Assembly: GCA_030425715.1 (NCBI GenBank)
Contig: JAUIAA010000088.1
Span: 1 to 8,078, forward strand
Origin: Bacteroidia bacterium
GTDB lineage: Bacteria > Bacteroidota > Bacteroidia > Flavobacteriales > Flavobacteriaceae
Direction: 5' to 3'
DNA: 8,078 nt
The translations under genes were made by a program, and so were the position numbers. The notes beneath the pieces are model-generated. The model did not search any database. It saw only the letters and a list, made by a program, of their open reading frames with translations, and had not been told where the DNA came from. Shown in pieces: positions 6,601-8,078 of this stretch (its first letter is position 1; every line of letters begins with the position of its first letter).

Positions 6601-7988
6601 ATTGGTAGAAAAACAATGAGGATGATGAGCTGACCGAAAAAGGCGGCATTCATCATTTTTTTTGAGGCATTAGCAGCTATATTATCTCTTTCTTTTGTTG
6701 TTAGTTTTCGCTTTTTTAAGATTTGTGATGCAATCAGAAAAACGGTGCTTTCTACAATAATGACCGCGCCATCAACAATAATTCCGAAGTCGATAGCTCC
6801 CAAACTCATCAAATTTGCCCAAACATCAAATGCATTCATCAATATAAAAGCAAAGAGTAAGGATAACGGAATGGTGGAAGCTACAATTAAACCACCACGC
6901 CAATTTCCTAACAAAAAGATAAGTACAAAAATAACGATTAAAGCACCTTCAATAAGGTTTGTTGCTACAGTTGACGTAGTTTCGGCTATTAATTTGCTTC
7001 GGTCTAATAAAGGTTCGATAATCACACCTTCGGGCAACGACTTTTCAATTTGAGACATTCGTGCTTTTACATTCTCAATAACCTTATTGGAATTTGCCCC
7101 TTTAAGCATCATGACCAAACCACCTACAACTTCGCCTTCACCATCTTGCGTTAATGCACCATAACGAATGGCTGAACCAAACTGAACGGTGGCAATATCG
7201 CCAATGGTTATGGGAATATTATTGGTGTTTTTTACCGTTATTTTTTTAATATCATCCAAACTACGTACCAAACCTTCGCCACGAATAAAATTGGCTTGGT
7301 GGTTTTTCTCGATATAGGCACCTCCTGTATTTTGGTTATTGGCTTCAAGGGCTTCAAATATATCGGTAATGGTCAATCCAATCGCACGTAATTCGTTCGG
7401 ATCCACCGCTACTTCGTATTGTTTTATTTTTCCGCCAATCGCATTAACCTCAATAACTCCTTCTACCATCGCCATTTGACGCTGTACAATCCAATCTTGC
7501 ATGGTTCGTAAGTCGGTAACGGTATATTGGTCTTTATATTCTGGTTTTACTTTAAGTGTGTATTGATAAATTTCTCCCAATCCTGTTGAAATGGGTCCCA
7601 TGGTAGGTTGGCCAAATCCCTCGGGTATTTGTGTTTTTACCGCATTTAGTTTTTCTGCTACCAGTTGACGAGGGAGGTAAGTTCCCATAGCATCGTGAAA
7701 AACAATGGTAACAACCGACAAACCAAAACGGGAAACCGAGCGGATTTCCTGTACATTAGGAAGGTTACTCATGGCTATCTCTACGGGATAGGTAATAATT
7801 TGCTTAATGTCTTCTGTTCCTAAATTTGGAGCTTGCGTAATGACTTGCACTTGATTGTTGGTAATATCTGGAACCGCATCTATGGGTACTTTGGTCATAC
7901 TCCAAATACCTGCTACTATAATGGTAAGCGTAAGCAAACCAATAATAAATTTGTTATGGATTGAAAAATCAATGATTTTATTGATCAT
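3654..7988 (-). CDS. czcA: CzcA-type heavy-metal RND efflux pump fused to a CzcC/TolC-type outer-membrane factor
   Basis: A 1444-residue proton-driven metal pump with its own outer-membrane channel at the C-terminus. Residues 1 to about 1030 are a full HME-RND unit: TM1 (about 13-30) followed by VPIDAVPDITNNQVQV, TM2-TM4 (about 345-417), and the second periplasmic loop beginning GGEFIPQLDEGD. TM12 ends near 1027. TM4 carries the CzcA-type proton/metal motif D400-F-G-x-x-x-D406-G...E413. The position I align with CusA Met672 is Glu675 (in NELLEGVR), which favours divalent metals over Cu(I)/Ag(I). After a Lys-rich stretch and an internal signal-like segment (1034-1063), residues 1064-1444 form an outer-membrane efflux domain with long helical repeats. 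Ordinary CzcA is about 1060 residues and CzcC about 420, so this is two proteins in one frame. It is the first gene seen in the operon. There is no Shine-Dalgarno sequence before the ATG at 7986-7988. Confidence 0.95.
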   Translation of the reverse strand: MINKIIDFSIHNKFIIGLLTLTIIVAGIWSMTKVPIDAVPDITNNQVQVITQAPNLGTEDIKQIITYPVEIAMSNLPNVQEIRSVSRFGLSVVTIVFHDAMGTYLPRQLVAEKLNAVKTQIPEGFGQPTMGPISTGLGEIYQYTLKVKPEYKDQYTVTDLRTMQDWIVQRQMAMVEGVIEVNAIGGKIKQYEVAVDPNELRAIGLTITDIFEALEANNQNTGGAYIEKNHQANFIRGEGLVRSLDDIKKITVKNTNNIPITIGDIATVQFGSAIRYGALTQDGEGEVVGGLVMMLKGANSNKVIENVKARMSQIEKSLPEGVIIEPLLDRSKLIAETTSTVATNLIEGALIVIFVLIFLLGNWRGGLIVASTIPLSLLFAFILMNAFDVWANLMSLGAIDFGIIVDGAVIIVESTVFLIASQILKKRKLTTKERDNIAANASKKMMNAAFFGQLIILIVFLPILALEGIEGKMFKPMALTFIFAMIGAMVLCLTYVPMMSALILRAPKSDKKSYGDAFVHWVERKYQPLLEKGLKKGKLIIGIAVVLFGITIFMFTRMGGEFIPQLDEGDIAFHAILKPGSSLTETIETTTKIEQIVKAKFPEVEKVVSRIGVAEIPTDPMPMDLADVIVIMKPKSEWTTVASKEELIEKMKKAVEIIPGVNYEFTQPIEMRFNELLEGVREDIAIKLYGEDIDVLSQKAEEITKIIAGTEGIGDMKAEATTGLPQMTITYNRGKLAQYGLQINTLNQMVQSAFAGGTAGTIFEGEKRFDLVVRLNSNNRKDITDVQNLFINLPSGAQIPLREIAKVSYKAGPMQISRDNTNRRTYVGINVRGRDVKSLVNEIKTKLDAKLELPAGYFIRYGGAFENLERASNRLQMVVPIALLLIFILIYFALKSLPQTLMIYIAIPMATIGGVVALWLRDMPFSISAGVGFIVLFGVAVLNGLVMISGLNELKEEGVTNLKDRIIEGTKRRIRPIMLTAFTDVLGFLPMAISATAGAEVQRPLATVVIGGLLTSTLLTLFIIPILYHWVETKSLKFKLKKKVITVTAMLAFVFMLPSHVNAQQTNDNFPVITMEEAVKLSKENYPLLKQKQLEINKQEQLKSTAYDLGTTQIYTGGEELNDGIGIYTIFGVGQSNINVFGISAKKQLQQQRIQLAQKAFQLSELELELEVKRAWANALQSKRNYNLYKELDSIYTNFEKAVVLNYQVEAISKLEYSAAKNQSLQIQNKLMQAKSNYHIALQQLNIWLVTDRFYTVPNTVEMTNNVVMDTFSLEAHPLYNIAELQITEAEATYKAARADNLPKFNLQGGLQKINGASGFYTYQAGISVPFLSGKNKTRVKTAKMDKEIADTNLQFKKQEVQSKFIQAKENYQKWKRSWLFYKNEVLPLTAAQRSGALLAYKEGEIDYTAFTQLIKEAIQSELDAQEALTNYLQSTFQLQYFKQ
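3657..4799 (-). other. Outer-membrane efflux (CzcC/TolC-like) domain of the fusion protein
   Basis: Residues 1064-1444 (381 residues). The segment opens with VITMEEAVKLSKENYPLL, the typical start of an outer-membrane efflux protein repeat. It continues with long amphipathic helices rich in Gln, Lys and Ala (such as the stretch ISKLEYSAAKNQSLQIQNKL) and a second repeat whose helix includes the stretch AELQITEAEATYKAARA. It has no N-terminal lipidation cysteine, unlike many CusC/OprM relatives. RND pumps and these channels are both trimers, so a 1:1 fusion is stoichiometrically reasonable. Confidence 0.88.
4800..4889 (-). other. Internal signal-peptide-like segment between the RND and channel domains
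   Basis: Residues 1034-1063 look like a complete Sec signal peptide buried in the middle of the protein: a basic n-region (K1034 to K1043, with five further lysines), a hydrophobic core (about 1045-1057, VITVTAMLAFVFML), and V1061-N1062-A1063 as a -3/-1 signal peptidase I site before Q1064. It follows the last RND helix, whose C-terminus is cytoplasmic, so the topology fits re-insertion and cleavage. Cleavage itself is inferred. Confidence 0.75.
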
Positions 7989-8078
7989 AGAAAGTATATT
8001 AATTCAGTTAAACTTCTCGATAGGATTCTGATATAAAAATTAGAATCCTTCGAAATAATAAAATCCTTTAATAAGGTT
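7989..8078 (-). promoter_or_regulatory. Leader upstream of the efflux operon
   Basis: These 90 bases precede the first visible gene and show no coding signal. On the minus strand, TAATTTTT inside the inverted repeat loosely resembles the Bacteroidota -7 element TAnnTTTG, but no TTG at the -33 position is convincing. The promoter may lie here or past the window edge. Confidence 0.4.
8022..8049. promoter_or_regulatory. Perfect 8-bp inverted repeat, candidate operator
   Basis: AGGATTCT (8022-8029) and AGAATCCT (8042-8049) are exact reverse complements separated by 12 A/T-rich bases. The arm centres are 20 bp apart, about two helical turns, as expected for a dimeric regulator. The near arm ends 33 bases before the pump start codon. 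A related AATCCTT occurs again at 8062-8068. No U-run follows on either strand, so a terminator is less likely. The binding protein is unknown; the Fur-family regulator in the operon is the obvious candidate. Confidence 0.5.

Noticed and set aside
6745..7053. Plus-strand open frame of 102 codons
   Set aside because: Antisense to the highly conserved TM2-TM4 region of the RND pump, so it is a shadow of that gene.
1..8078. CRISPR array, tRNA, rRNA, IS element or phage gene
   Set aside because: No spaced direct repeats, tRNA-like folds, transposase motifs or terminal repeats were seen; nearly the whole window is accounted for by the five genes.

Overview
The window is visibly A+T-rich. Start codons lack Shine-Dalgarno sequences and are often preceded by A/T-rich leaders. 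The protein families and their architecture, above all an RND metal pump fused to its outer-membrane channel, point to Bacteroidota, most likely a flavobacterium. This assignment is inferred from gene style; there is no rRNA or other taxonomic marker here.

All recognised genes lie on the minus strand and read from right to left as one probable heavy-metal efflux operon. (1) 7989-8078 is a leader with a perfect 8-bp inverted repeat that could be an operator. (2) 3654-7988 encodes a 1444-residue CzcA-type RND pump whose C-terminal 381 residues are a CzcC/TolC-type outer-membrane factor, joined through what looks like an internal signal peptide. (3) 3571-3653 is an 83-base spacer with a GC-rich repeat that can fold two alternative ways. 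(4) 2365-3570 encodes a CzcB-like periplasmic adaptor lipoprotein with histidine-rich ends. (5) 1946-2365 encodes a Fur-family metalloregulator whose start codon overlaps the adaptor stop (TAATG). (6) 1528-1890 encodes a DUF3703 protein of unknown function. (7) 1-1531 holds the first 510 codons of a CPC-type P1B metal ATPase, overlapping gene 6 by ATGA and running off the left edge.

Together these genes suggest two-stage detoxification. The P1B ATPase would move a divalent soft metal (Zn, Cd or Pb by motif) from cytoplasm to periplasm. The tripartite RND system would then carry it from the periplasm across the outer membrane. The DFGxxxDG...E motif in RND TM4 and the absence of the CusA methionine site both favour a divalent cation over Cu(I)/Ag(I). 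The Fur-family protein is the only regulator visible.

The least explained points are how the RND-channel fusion is processed, what the DUF3703 protein does beside the ATPase, and how a Fur-type repressor would control efflux genes.
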